Origin: Trebonia sp963759545
GTDB taxonomy: Bacteria > Actinomycetota > Actinomycetes > Streptosporangiales > Streptosporangiaceae
Assembly (NCBI GenBank): GCA_963759545.1
Contig: CAVXAB010000049.1
Location: forward strand, 26,056 to 90,055
DNA length: 64,000 nt
Reading direction: 5' to 3'
Each line of letters starts with the position of its first letter. The stretch's first letter is position 1. A program made the translations under genes and the position numbers. A model generated the notes under the pieces. The model was not told where the DNA came from. It saw nothing but the letters and a program-made list of their open reading frames with translations, and did no database searches. Below, one piece after another: positions 8,637 to 15,869 of the stretch.

Positions 8637-9469
8637 CCGCCGTTCCCGCGACCGCGACCGTCGGCATCGCCCAGTGGCTGCCGGTCCCGGGCGAGACGCA
8701 GCGCAACGAGCAGACGGCCCGCACGGCGGTCGCGGACCTCGCCGCGCGCGGTGCCGACCTGGTCGTGCTGCCGGAGATGTGGCTGACCGGCTATGACCCT
8801 AGCCAGTTGGCGGAACACAGCCGCCTGGCGGCCGAGCCACTGGACGGGCCGCTGGTCACGCGGCTGCGCACGTGGGCGAGAGAACAGTCGGTCATGTTGT
8901 GCGCCGGCACGATCCCCGAGCTGGATGGATCCGACGTGTACAACACCGCGGTTCTCATTGACTCCGGCGGCGAGGTGCTCATGGCGCACCGCAAGGTGCA
9001 CCTCTACCGGCCAGGCGGCGAGCACGTCGCCTTCGGCGCGGGCTCCTCGCTGCGTGTCGTGCAGACCTCCCGGCTCGGCCGCGTCGGCGTACTGGTCTGC
9101 TTCGACGGCGACTTCTTCGAAAGCGCGCGGACGCTGGCGCTGGCCGGAGCGGAGCTGGTGATCCTGCCCGCCGCGTACGAGACCGCGGCCGAGCGCTGGT
9201 GGGACCTCCTCTATCCCGCGCAGGCGCTGGGCAATGCCCAGTGGTGGGTCATGGCGAACCAGTGCGGCGACAACGGCAGCATCGAATTCCTCGGCGGCAG
9301 CCGCGTGATCGCGCCGGACGGTGAGGTCGTGGCCTCCCTGCCCCGGAGCGGTTCCCCCGGAGTCGAGTACCTGGTCACCGAGATCAAGCTCGCGCAGCGA
9401 CTGCACGCCGCGCGCCAGGAAGCCGGCATCCTGCTCACCGACCGACGCCCGGATGCCTACCGGCTGTAG
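8633..9469 (+). CDS. Carbon-nitrogen hydrolase (nitrilase superfamily)
   Basis: A 278-residue enzyme with the complete Glu-Lys-Cys triad: E48 in VLPEMWLTGYD, K121 in HRKVHLY and C156 in LVCFDGDFFE. These enzymes hydrolyse amides, carbamoyl groups or nitriles; the absence of other domains points to an amidase or N-carbamoyl hydrolase rather than NAD synthetase. The start ATG at 8633 overlaps the permease stop, so uptake and hydrolysis are co-expressed. The middle block YETAAERWWDLLYPAQALGN is usual for actinobacterial members. The substrate is unknown but is probably what the permease carries or a downstream product of it. Confidence 0.9.
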   Translation: MTAVPATATVGIAQWLPVPGETQRNEQTARTAVADLAARGADLVVLPEMWLTGYDPSQLAEHSRLAAEPLDGPLVTRLRTWAREQSVMLCAGTIPELDGSDVYNTAVLIDSGGEVLMAHRKVHLYRPGGEHVAFGAGSSLRVVQTSRLGRVGVLVCFDGDFFESARTLALAGAELVILPAAYETAAERWWDLLYPAQALGNAQWWVMANQCGDNGSIEFLGGSRVIAPDGEVVASLPRSGSPGVEYLVTEIKLAQRLHAARQEAGILLTDRRPDAYRL

Positions 9470-9492
9470 TCCGAGGCCCGTTCAAAAGCAGA

Positions 9493-10593
9493 TCATTCCG
9501 AACGGGTGCGTGGTTCCCGTGATCCGTCCCACTGCTTCCCGGGAGATCGAGTCATTGCCCGGCGGGCGCGCCACGACTCGTAGTGGTCGAGCATGGTCTC
9601 GCGGACTGGGCGGTAGGCGAGGCCGAGTTCGTCGACGCTGCGGTGGTTGTCCACGGCGAAGCTGATGCCGAGGTGCTTAGCGATGTAGTCGGGGGTGAGT
9701 CCGAAACGCGGCCCGAGGACGCGCACGGCGGCGTCGGGCAAGTGGTGCCTGGGGATGAGCAGCCGGCGCGGGTGCCTGCTCCTGATGATCTGGGCCATCT
9801 CGTAGATGGACACCATCTCGGGCCTGGCCAGGATGTACCGGCCGGCGGCGGCCGGGTTCTCCGCCGCCCTGATGTGCGCCTGCGCCGCGTCGCGCACGTC
9901 GACGAAGGTAAAGCTGAAGCCCGGCGCGCCGTAAAAGAAGTACCCGCTCATCAGCTCGTTCATCAGGAACAGGCTGCCCGAGTCCGACACCGGGGTGAGC
10001 GAGGGCCCCAGGATCAGCCCGGGGTTAACTGTCACCATCGACCAGCGGTCCTGCGCCCCGGCCAGCTCCCAGGCGGTTTGCTCGGCCACCGTCTTGGCGT
10101 AGTGGTACGGGTTGTTCTCAGGAGTGCTGGTGGTGTTGAAGTACTCCTCGGTGAGGGTCTCGTTCTTCATGCTGAGCACGTCGGCGTAGTCGCCGAAGAT
10201 GGCGCCGACGGTCGAGGTGAGGACCAGTCGCTTCACGCTCGGCGCCCGGCCGATGCCCGCGATGATGTTCCGTGTGCCTTCCACGGCCGGCTTGATCACG
10301 TCCGTGCCGGTGCTCTTGATCTGCTCGGGGAGCAGGAACGGACTGGCCACGTGGAACACGTACCGGCAGCCGTCGATCGCGGCGTCGAACGAGCCGGGCC
10401 GCAGCAGGTCAGCCTCGAAGAGCTCAAGGCGCCCCGCGCGGGCGGCGCCCAGGTGGCGCAGCGGCTCGACCTTCGCCGCGCTTGCCAGGCTGCGCACGCT
10501 CGCCCTGACCGTGTAGCCGCGGTCGAGCAGCTGGCTGACGAGGTGGGTCGCGAGGAAGCCGCTGCCGCCAGTGACCAGCACCGTGTCGGTCAT
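9493..10593 (-). CDS. Extended SDR: NAD-dependent epimerase/dihydroflavonol-reductase-like aldehyde reductase
   Basis: A 366-residue protein with N-terminal TGGSGFLATHL (NADP Rossmann motif), active-site Tyr/Lys in YHYAK, and the central block RLVLTSTVGAIFGD. It resembles plant-type dihydroflavonol reductases and bacterial aldehyde/ketone reductases of the same branch. The start is ATG 10593 behind GGGAGGA. It is the second gene of a two-gene unit with the SnoaL-like gene (33-bp gap). The C-terminal residues about 345-366 are basic and not family-conserved. Substrate unknown. Confidence 0.87.
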   Translation of the reverse strand: MTDTVLVTGGSGFLATHLVSQLLDRGYTVRASVRSLASAAKVEPLRHLGAARAGRLELFEADLLRPGSFDAAIDGCRYVFHVASPFLLPEQIKSTGTDVIKPAVEGTRNIIAGIGRAPSVKRLVLTSTVGAIFGDYADVLSMKNETLTEEYFNTTSTPENNPYHYAKTVAEQTAWELAGAQDRWSMVTVNPGLILGPSLTPVSDSGSLFLMNELMSGYFFYGAPGFSFTFVDVRDAAQAHIRAAENPAAAGRYILARPEMVSIYEMAQIIRSRHPRRLLIPRHHLPDAAVRVLGPRFGLTPDYIAKHLGISFAVDNHRSVDELGLAYRPVRETMLDHYESWRARRAMTRSPGKQWDGSREPRTRSE

Positions 10594-10626
10594 GAGACAG
10601 GTCCTCCCGTTCCGGCACGTGACTCG

Positions 10627-11067
10627 TCAGGGCTGGAGGTCGGTCACTCCCTTGCCACTCGAAATGTCGAGCGGCACAGAAACCTGGTCGTGCGCGATCA
10701 GCCAGTTGCCGTCTACCTTCTGGAAGCAGAAAGTAGCACGCACCCACATTCCGCCCGTTGCCGTCCCGTTCCTCAGCGTCCCGCTCAGCCGGCCGAAGCC
10801 GTGGCCGAACGCTACGTCATCACCCACGGTGAGCTCCAGGTCGCGAACGTCATAAGTCGCGTCCCGGAAGAACGTGAACACGTTCGACCAGTTCTTCATT
10901 TTCGCCGCTACCCCGACATGCTGCAGCGGCGGCTCGACATCGAAGGACACGACGTCCGCCGTGTAGAGCCGCTTCAGGCCCTCCAGGTCCTGGTTTCTGA
11001 TTCCTTCGACAATCTTGTTGATCTGCAGCCTGATCTGGGCTTCTGCTACCTCGCGGGGCGAAGGCAT
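10627..11067 (-). CDS. SnoaL-like / NTF2-fold protein (ketosteroid-isomerase-like)
   Basis: A 146-residue NTF2-fold protein beginning MPSPREVAEAQIRLQINKIV at 11067. The features are a helix, a strand with YTADVVSFDVEPPLQHVG (DUF4440/SnoaL style), a second KMKNWSNVFTFF helix, and a closing sheet (ATFCFQKVDGNWLIAHDQVSVPLD). Such proteins act as small isomerases, hydrolases or binding proteins; the catalytic role is unknown. It precedes the SDR gene on the same strand, so a small oxidoreductase operon is likely. Confidence 0.8.
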   Translation of the reverse strand: MPSPREVAEAQIRLQINKIVEGIRNQDLEGLKRLYTADVVSFDVEPPLQHVGVAAKMKNWSNVFTFFRDATYDVRDLELTVGDDVAFGHGFGRLSGTLRNGTATGGMWVRATFCFQKVDGNWLIAHDQVSVPLDISSGKGVTDLQP

Positions 11068-11130
11068 CGCTACCGTGTCCTTCCATCCAGTGGGGAATCT
11101 TGGCTCCTCACTAGTAGGACGACACAGCAC

Positions 11131-11517
11131 CCGGGGATGTCAGGCCAGTGGGGCGGAACCCGCACACCGACAACCCGATCCGGAGCTGAGCCGGGATCTC
11201 GCACCCGGCACGCCCCGCGCGCTGCAGAGCGTGGCCCGCTCACGGATGGCCGCGATGCGTGTCCAGCCTCAATGCCGTTAACTAAGCGCTCCCCGAATTC
11301 GCGCCAGGCTCGCGCGTGCCCGTTCCGTCCGGATTGTCCCGGCGACGCCGCGGCCCGGACCATGATCATGTGGATTCCGCAGCTTATTTCGTGCGGAATC
11401 CACATGATCATGAAAATCCCGCACGATCGCGCCGCGCCTGGCGCGCGGGTCGCGTATCAGCCCGCGCATCATCATCACGCAGCACTTAAGTAAGCGACAT
11501 TGCGTGTCCAGCCTTAT
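11131..11517. other. Intergenic region with a dispersed palindromic repeat, no gene seen
   Basis: No supported gene. It holds copy 1 of the dispersed repeat (listed separately). A 13-bp direct repeat (GCGTGTCCAGCCT at 11257-11269 and 11502-11514) flanks the repeat copy, and may be a trace of insertion or deletion. Confidence 0.6.
11309..11452 (-). repeat. Dispersed palindromic repeat, copy 1 (inverted relative to copies 2 and 3)
   Basis: The core at 11361-11412 is a perfect inverted repeat with 20-bp arms (CATGATCATGTGGATTCCGC and its complement) around a 12-nt loop. The sequence on both sides, read on the minus strand, matches copies at about 55945-56112 and 60489-60657: an ATTTTTCATGATC-like lead-in and a GC-rich tail ending in ACGGGCACGCGC. 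The perfect arms here against imperfect ones in copies 2 and 3 suggest this copy keeps the ancestral or selected form. Confidence 0.85.
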
Positions 11518-11850
11518 CCCATCCGGCTCGTGAACTGGTTCATATCGAAATAGTCCCGCCACGCGCTGATCTTGCCGCCGCTGACCTCGAAGATTCCCAT
11601 GACCTGCAGCTCGAACGTCCGGCCAGGAGCTTGAATACGTCCACCCGCTCCGTCATCACGACCGGGCCATTGGCTGCGATGTTGATGACGCGGAAGTCGA
11701 TGCCCTCGATGCCTGGCGGGTTAGGGCGAAGGACCGAAGCGATCGTGCCGGCAATGGCCTCCCTGCCGGTGACTGGCGTCGGCGGAATGTTATGGTAAAT
11801 GCCGCTTGAAGTACGGTCTGCGTCTCCATCTCTCGTATTGGGGTCGCTGG
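11518..11850 (-). pseudogene. SnoaL/limonene-epoxide-hydrolase-like gene, frameshifted remnant
   Basis: On the minus strand the conserved blocks lie in different frames. Near the 5' end, YHNIPPTPVTGREAIAGTI continues into PNPPGIEGIDFRVINIAANG and TERVDVFKLLAG. After a one-base shift near 11617 the end reads FELQVMGIFEVSGGKISAWRDYFD, then stop. Together this is the usual order of an actinobacterial limonene-1,2-epoxide hydrolase/SnoaL-like protein. The start region is also out of frame and no credible start codon was found. Either a pseudogene or two sequencing indels. Confidence 0.6.
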
Positions 11851-11866
11851 AGGTAAGGTCGGCGCC

Positions 11867-12156
11867 ATGGGGAAACGGTGGAAAATCCGGACTTCCACGC
11901 CGAGTTGGCTAAGGCGGGAGGCGCCAAGGAACTGGTCAAGTTCTGGCGGTCGCCCGTCTTCAGTGAGAAATTCTCGGACGTCCCGGCGTTCCTGCTGCCC
12001 CGGTTCACGAGGCGCGGAAGCCGAGCGGGACCTCGGCCGGGTCCTGGGCCAGGCCTTCCACCAGGGATGCTCGATCGCGGACGCAGCGCTCGCCACCGGG
12101 CTCCCGCCCGGCCGGGTCGTAGCGATCGGGAAGCGCGACCGGGTCCATCAAGGTGA
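11867..12156 (+). pseudogene. Small unknown protein, apparently frameshifted
   Basis: A GGAGG at about 11850 precedes ATG 11867. Protein-like sequence appears in two frames: ENPDFHAELAKAGGAKELVKFW with RSPVFSEKFSDVPAFLLPRF (frame of 11878), then EAERDLGRVLGQAFHQG and CSIADAALATGLPPGRVVAIGKR (frame of 11867) after a switch near 12005. The second part looks like a short HTH. I do not recognise the family. No stop is found before the convergent F420-type gene, so the 3' end is uncertain. Confidence 0.35.
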
Positions 12157-12157
12157 G

Positions 12158-12586
12158 TTACTCCCGCCTGAGTTCGAGCACGGGAATGGTGCGGACTCCG
12201 GCAGTTTGGCGTTCGTACTCGGCAAAGCCCGGGTAGCGCCGCGCTTGCTCGGCGTAGATGCGGTCGCGTTCGGCACCGGTCAGTTCGCGGACGGCCACCT
12301 TGTACGTCTCGGTTCCGCGTTCGATACTGCCGTCGCCCGCGGCGGCCAGGTTGTGGTACCAGTCCGGGTTGGTGGGTGCTCCGGCCTTGGTCGCGAAGAC
12401 GTAGATGATGTCCGGCTCGGTGTCGTGCGGGAGGTACATCACCGGGGTCACGTGCTCCCGCGCGCTTTTGCGGCCGCGGTGATGCACCAGGACGATCGGG
12501 GCGCCTTCGAAGGTTCCCGCCAACCCTGCCCTTGTTCGCACGGAACTCCGCGATGGTCTCGCGTTCCAGTCGAGTGGCTCGCTCAT
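12158..12586 (-). CDS. Deazaflavin (F420)-dependent nitroreductase family protein, with a local compensated frameshift
   Basis: A 142-residue split-barrel protein of the Ddn/F420H2-dependent reductase family (GTFEGAPIVLVHHRGRKS, HVTPVMYLPHDTEP, FATKAGAPTNPDWYHNLAA). Residues about 10-24 read RPSRSSVRTRAGLAG, unlike any family member, while the neighbouring frame reads TIAEFRANKGRVGG, the expected sequence. One base missing near 12561 and one extra near 12513 would explain this. The gene lies 17 bp after the MDR oxidoreductase on the same strand. Members use F420H2 to reduce activated ketones, quinones or nitro groups; the substrate is unknown. Confidence 0.85.
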   Translation of the reverse strand: MSEPLDWNARPSRSSVRTRAGLAGTFEGAPIVLVHHRGRKSAREHVTPVMYLPHDTEPDIIYVFATKAGAPTNPDWYHNLAAAGDGSIERGTETYKVAVRELTGAERDRIYAEQARRYPGFAEYERQTAGVRTIPVLELRRE

Positions 12587-12603
12587 GTCGGACTCCTGTC
12601 TTG

Positions 12604-13527
12604 TTAGGGCCGCAGGACGATCTTGCCGTGGGTGTGGCGGCGTTCGAGCTCGGTGTAGGCCTCGCGGACTTGCGCCAGGGGATAGACGTTCGCGATCGGC
12701 ACCTCGAGCTGGCCGTCGGCGATCAGGCCCGCCAGCTCGGCGAGCACCGTGGCGCCCGGTCCGGCCGCTGTCCCCCCGTCGGTCTTCACCCCGTGCTTCG
12801 CGGCGGCCGCGAAATCGGCGATGGTGTCGATCCGGTCGGCCGCGACGCCGAGGGCGAGGGCCAGCTCGACGTACCCGTCGCCGTAGGTGTCGATGAAGGC
12901 GTCCACGCCGCCGGGCGCGGCGGCCCTGATCCGGTCCGCGACGCCGTCACCGTACGCGACCGGGATCACCCCGTGGCTCTTCAGCCACTCGTGGTTGCTC
13001 CCGCTCGCCAGGCCGATGACCGTGGCCCCGGTGCGGCGCGCGAGCTGGACGGCGAGCGAGCCGACTCCGCCGGCGGCTCCGGAGATGACGACGGTCTCGC
13101 CCTCCTTGGGCTGGACGGCGTGTACCGCACCCCACGCGGTCACGCCGACGACGTACAGGCCGCCGGCTACTTCCCATGACACTTTCTCCGGCTTGCGCGT
13201 GAGGTCGCCGGCCTCGACCAGGACCAGCTCGGCCTGGGAGGCCCGGTTGTTGGAGAATCCGATCACCTCGTCGCCTGGCGAGAATCCGCCGACCCCGGCG
13301 CCGACCTCCTCGATGACCCCCGCGAGGTCGCTGCCCTGCCCGGAGGGGAACGTCGACGGGAAGATCTGCGCCACCGCCCCGGTGCGGATGGCCGCCTCGC
13401 TGGTGTTGATGCCGGCCGCCTTCACCCGTACGAGGACCTGCCCGCTCCCGGGCACCGGGCGTTGCACCTCGTCGACCCGCAACACGTCGATCCCGCCGAA
13501 CTCGTCGTACCTGACCGCCTTGGGCAT
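12604..13527 (-). CDS. MDR-superfamily NADP-dependent quinone oxidoreductase-like protein
   Basis: A 307-residue zinc-free medium-chain reductase. The start ATG 13527 (MPKAVRYDEFGGIDVLRVDE) is preceded by AAGGAGAG. It has the catalytic-domain block KAAGINTSEAAIRTG, the nucleotide motif SGAAGGVGSLAVQLARR, and the usual C-terminal VYPLAQVREAYTELERRHTHGKIVLRP. It heads a unit with the F420-type reductase. Site A of the 30-bp motif lies 220 bp upstream, in the same orientation relative to the gene as the other copies. Quinone, enone or aldehyde substrates are typical of the family. Confidence 0.9.
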   Translation of the reverse strand: MPKAVRYDEFGGIDVLRVDEVQRPVPGSGQVLVRVKAAGINTSEAAIRTGAVAQIFPSTFPSGQGSDLAGVIEEVGAGVGGFSPGDEVIGFSNNRASQAELVLVEAGDLTRKPEKVSWEVAGGLYVVGVTAWGAVHAVQPKEGETVVISGAAGGVGSLAVQLARRTGATVIGLASGSNHEWLKSHGVIPVAYGDGVADRIRAAAPGGVDAFIDTYGDGYVELALALGVAADRIDTIADFAAAAKHGVKTDGGTAAGPGATVLAELAGLIADGQLEVPIANVYPLAQVREAYTELERRHTHGKIVLRP

Positions 13528-13663
13528 GCTTTCTCTCCTTCGAATCGCTGGATCTGGCAGCTGGCCAGGGCTAGACACCCGGCCGCAGTGCACCCTTGCC
13601 GGTCGGCGTTATGGTGCGGGCGCGGACGCCGCTACCGCGGACGCGTAGTCCGGCTGTACGCCG

Positions 13664-13693
13664 TTAGAGCACGCCGTCCGAGTCGGTTGTCAT
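13664..13693 (-). CDS. Possible 9-residue leader peptide (MTTDSDGVL)
   Basis: A GAGGGGAG ribosome site precedes ATG at 13693 and the frame stops at TAA 13666-13664. It lies 54 bp downstream of motif site A and 137 bp upstream of the MDR start. The other three motif copies stand 70-83 bp from a start codon, so this start fits the spacing better than the MDR start. It could be a regulatory leader ORF or the stub of a truncated gene. Confidence 0.35.
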   Translation of the reverse strand: MTTDSDGVL

Positions 13694-13746
13694 CGTGATC
13701 TCCCCTCTGGTATCGATCAGGGCGTGTTCAGGCTCACCGCCGAGAC

Positions 13747-13776
13747 GGTGAGAGGTCGTCACCGGATTCCGGTGAT
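13747..13776 (+). promoter_or_regulatory. 30-bp operator-like motif, site A
   Basis: Three half-sites at 12-bp steps in alternating orientation: GGTGA, TCACC, GGTGAT. The same arrangement occurs at 17577, 19611 and (reverse) 22498. Its left end faces the MDR/F420-reductase operon on the minus strand; the methyltransferase start is 190 bp to the right. Confidence 0.7.
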
Positions 13777-13965
13777 ACCGGGGAGTTACGCTCACCAGCT
13801 ATCGGGAGTCCGGGGAGGGCGGCGGGTGTCGGGGTGGTTCGTTGGACGGGCGGCGTAGCTTGGCCGCCAGGATTTCGAGGCCGCTCAACGGCACATGGTG
13901 CTGATTCGCCGTAGCAGTGATTCATCTCACGTCGCGGTACCTGCGGCACGGCAGGAGGTGAAGAT

Positions 13966-14763
13966 GTGACCGTGAACTCCTCTGATCGCCGCTACCTCCT
14001 CGACAACGCGCAGGCCGAGGCGGGCGAGCGGTTCGTCGCGCTGGCCGAGCTGTTCGACGGCGTGACGCGCGGGCACTTCGACCGCCTGGGGGTGGGGCCG
14101 GGATGGCGCTGCTGGGAGGTGGGGGCCGGAGGTCGCAGCATCCCCGAGGCGCTCGCCGCGGCCGTCCGGCCGACCGGGTACGTACTGGCGACGGACATCA
14201 ACCCAGCGTGGCTGGACCCGAATGGGACCTACGAGGTACGCCGGCACGACATCGTCGCGGATCCGCCGCCGGGGACGTTTGACCTGGTGCACGCCCGGCT
14301 CGTCCTCGTCCATGTGCCCGACCGCGCTCGAGCGCTGGCAACGATGGTGGCGGCGCTGCGGCCCGGCGGCTGGCTTCTGGTGGAGGATGCGGACACCGAG
14401 CTGCAGCCGTTGGCGTGCCTCGACGAAAGCGGCCCGGCGCAGCGGCGAGCCAACCGGCTGCGGCGGGCCTTCCGGGAGTTGATGACACGCCGCGGCGCCG
14501 ATCTGCGCTACGGCCGTACGCTGCCGAGGACGTTGCGCGAGGCCGGCCTGGTCGACGTCGCGGCGGCGGGCAGTTTCCCGGTCGGCGGGGCGGTCTGCGA
14601 GCGCCTGGAGATCGCGACGATGCGGCAGGTCCGCGCCGAGCTGGTCGCCGCCCGGCTGGCCGATGAAGCCGAGATCGACGCGCACGTCGCGGCCGTCGGC
14701 GCCGGCGAGCTCGATCTCACCCTCGCACCACTGATCTCGGCGTGGGGACGTCGCCCCGACTAA
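13966..14763 (+). CDS. Class I SAM-dependent methyltransferase
   Basis: A 265-residue methyltransferase starting with GTG 13966 behind AGGAGG. The SAM-binding motif I reads CWEVGAGGRSIPEALAA, the acidic loop YVLATDINPAWLD, and motif post-II FDLVHARLVLVHVPDRARAL. The central LRPGGWLLVEDAD is typical of ubiquinone/menaquinone-type and natural-product methyltransferases. The N-terminal YLLDNAQAEAGERFVALAELFDGVT is common in actinobacterial small-molecule methyltransferases. The substrate is not known. The gene stands alone on the plus strand between divergent and convergent neighbours. Confidence 0.9.
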   Translation: MTVNSSDRRYLLDNAQAEAGERFVALAELFDGVTRGHFDRLGVGPGWRCWEVGAGGRSIPEALAAAVRPTGYVLATDINPAWLDPNGTYEVRRHDIVADPPPGTFDLVHARLVLVHVPDRARALATMVAALRPGGWLLVEDADTELQPLACLDESGPAQRRANRLRRAFRELMTRRGADLRYGRTLPRTLREAGLVDVAAAGSFPVGGAVCERLEIATMRQVRAELVAARLADEAEIDAHVAAVGAGELDLTLAPLISAWGRRPD

Positions 14764-14829
14764 GGTGATCTTGGCGTGGGTTGTGATGCGGGTCACCTGC
14801 CCGCTCGTGATCGCCGGGACAGGTTCGGC

Positions 14830-15777
14830 TCAGCCGCCGAGGTGGGCCATCAGCAGGTTCGGGTCCACGCCGGTGGCGTAGGCGGCGCTTGTCACGTACA
14901 CGGTGCGGCCGGACACAGCGACCGAGGACGGGCCGGAGAGGCCGTCCGCCGCGGTGAGGACGGCCCGCGGTGCAAGGCCGGGGGTGATGAGGTCAACCTG
15001 GTTCAGCCCGGGCTGCGCCGCCAGCAGGGTGTCGCCGGGGCCGGTGAAGGAGAAGTCATCGATGCTGGCCAGCCCCGTGGCGGCCACCACGGCAGGACCC
15101 GCTGTGCCGTCGGGCAGTATCGGGATACGCAGCACCGTCCCCTGTGAGCTGTTGCTCACCCACACCGATCCATCGTGGACCTTCAGGCCGTTCACGCCGA
15201 AGCCGCCGGGCGCTGTGGGCTGCAGGTCCTGGCCGCTGGCCCAGACCTCGGCCTTCCCGCTGCGCGGCCACACTTTCCACACCGTGCCACTGTAGGAGTC
15301 GACGGTGAATAGCGTCCCGGTGCCGGGGTCGAGCGCGAGGCCGTTGAGGAACCCCGCGTCGGGCAGGGCGGCCACCGGTTCGGCGCTGCCGTTCCTGTTG
15401 ACGCGCCAGATTCCCGATTGGGTGCCGCCGAGGTCGAGGTAGTTCACGTACAGGGTTCCGCCGGAAGTCCGGGCGATGCCCGCGGCGGCGGTCGTGCCGG
15501 AGGTGGCCGCGGGCAGCGTGGCGAGGATGGTGATCTTGCCCTGCGGGGTGACCCTGGCCACCTGATGGGCGAAGGCGAACGTCACGTCCGCGTCCCCGTT
15601 GGGCTCCAGGGTGATGTTCTCCGGCTGCTGTCCTGCCGTGAAGTCGAAGTGCGCGGCGATGCGCGCGTGGGTAACGGGGAAGGAGGAGGCGAAGGCGGGA
15701 GTCGCGGATGCCGTGAAGGCGCCGGCCAAGACGAGCGCGCCGAGGCCGAGGAAGGTCTTGCGGTAGTTCCGAGGCAT
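14830..15777 (-). CDS. Secreted SMP-30/ScyD-like beta-propeller protein
   Basis: A 315-residue exported protein: n-region MPRNYRK, hydrophobic core LGALVLAGAFTASA, and likely cleavage after TPAFA. The mature part has repeated propeller blades (GIWRVNRNGSAEPVAALPDAGFLNGLALDPGTG split across two blades, and GTLFTVDSYSGTVWKVW). This matches ScyD/ScyE and SMP-30/gluconolactonase-like families. AGGAGA precedes ATG 15777. It follows the PQQ-type quinoprotein by 92 bp on the same strand, so both are probably expressed from motif site B. A role handling the extracellular product of the quinoprotein, such as a lactone, is a guess. Confidence 0.83.
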   Translation of the reverse strand: MPRNYRKTFLGLGALVLAGAFTASATPAFASSFPVTHARIAAHFDFTAGQQPENITLEPNGDADVTFAFAHQVARVTPQGKITILATLPAATSGTTAAAGIARTSGGTLYVNYLDLGGTQSGIWRVNRNGSAEPVAALPDAGFLNGLALDPGTGTLFTVDSYSGTVWKVWPRSGKAEVWASGQDLQPTAPGGFGVNGLKVHDGSVWVSNSSQGTVLRIPILPDGTAGPAVVAATGLASIDDFSFTGPGDTLLAAQPGLNQVDLITPGLAPRAVLTAADGLSGPSSVAVSGRTVYVTSAAYATGVDPNLLMAHLGG

Positions 15778-15869
15778 GACTGAGTCTCCTGAGAGTTCGG
15801 GCCAGGGTAATCAGGCCGGCCGCTGGCGCCGTTCATCGAACCTGCGCCAGCGGCCGGCATCGGAAGACG

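Larger units (their letters stand above)
13528..13965. other. 438-bp intergenic region with motif site A and a possible leader ORF
   Basis: Apart from motif site A (13747-13776) and a 9-codon leader ORF (13664-13693), no convincing gene is present. The reading frame at 13949-13734 on the minus strand has no family likeness. The methyltransferase ribosome site (AGGAGG, 13952-13957) closes the region. Confidence 0.6.

Noticed and set aside
11361..11412. Palindromic core as a tRNA or CRISPR repeat
   Set aside because: No cloverleaf or anticodon, and no regularly spaced array; copies are dispersed.
13734..13949. Open frame on the minus strand upstream of the methyltransferase
   Set aside because: No family likeness, runs through motif site A and lacks a ribosome site.
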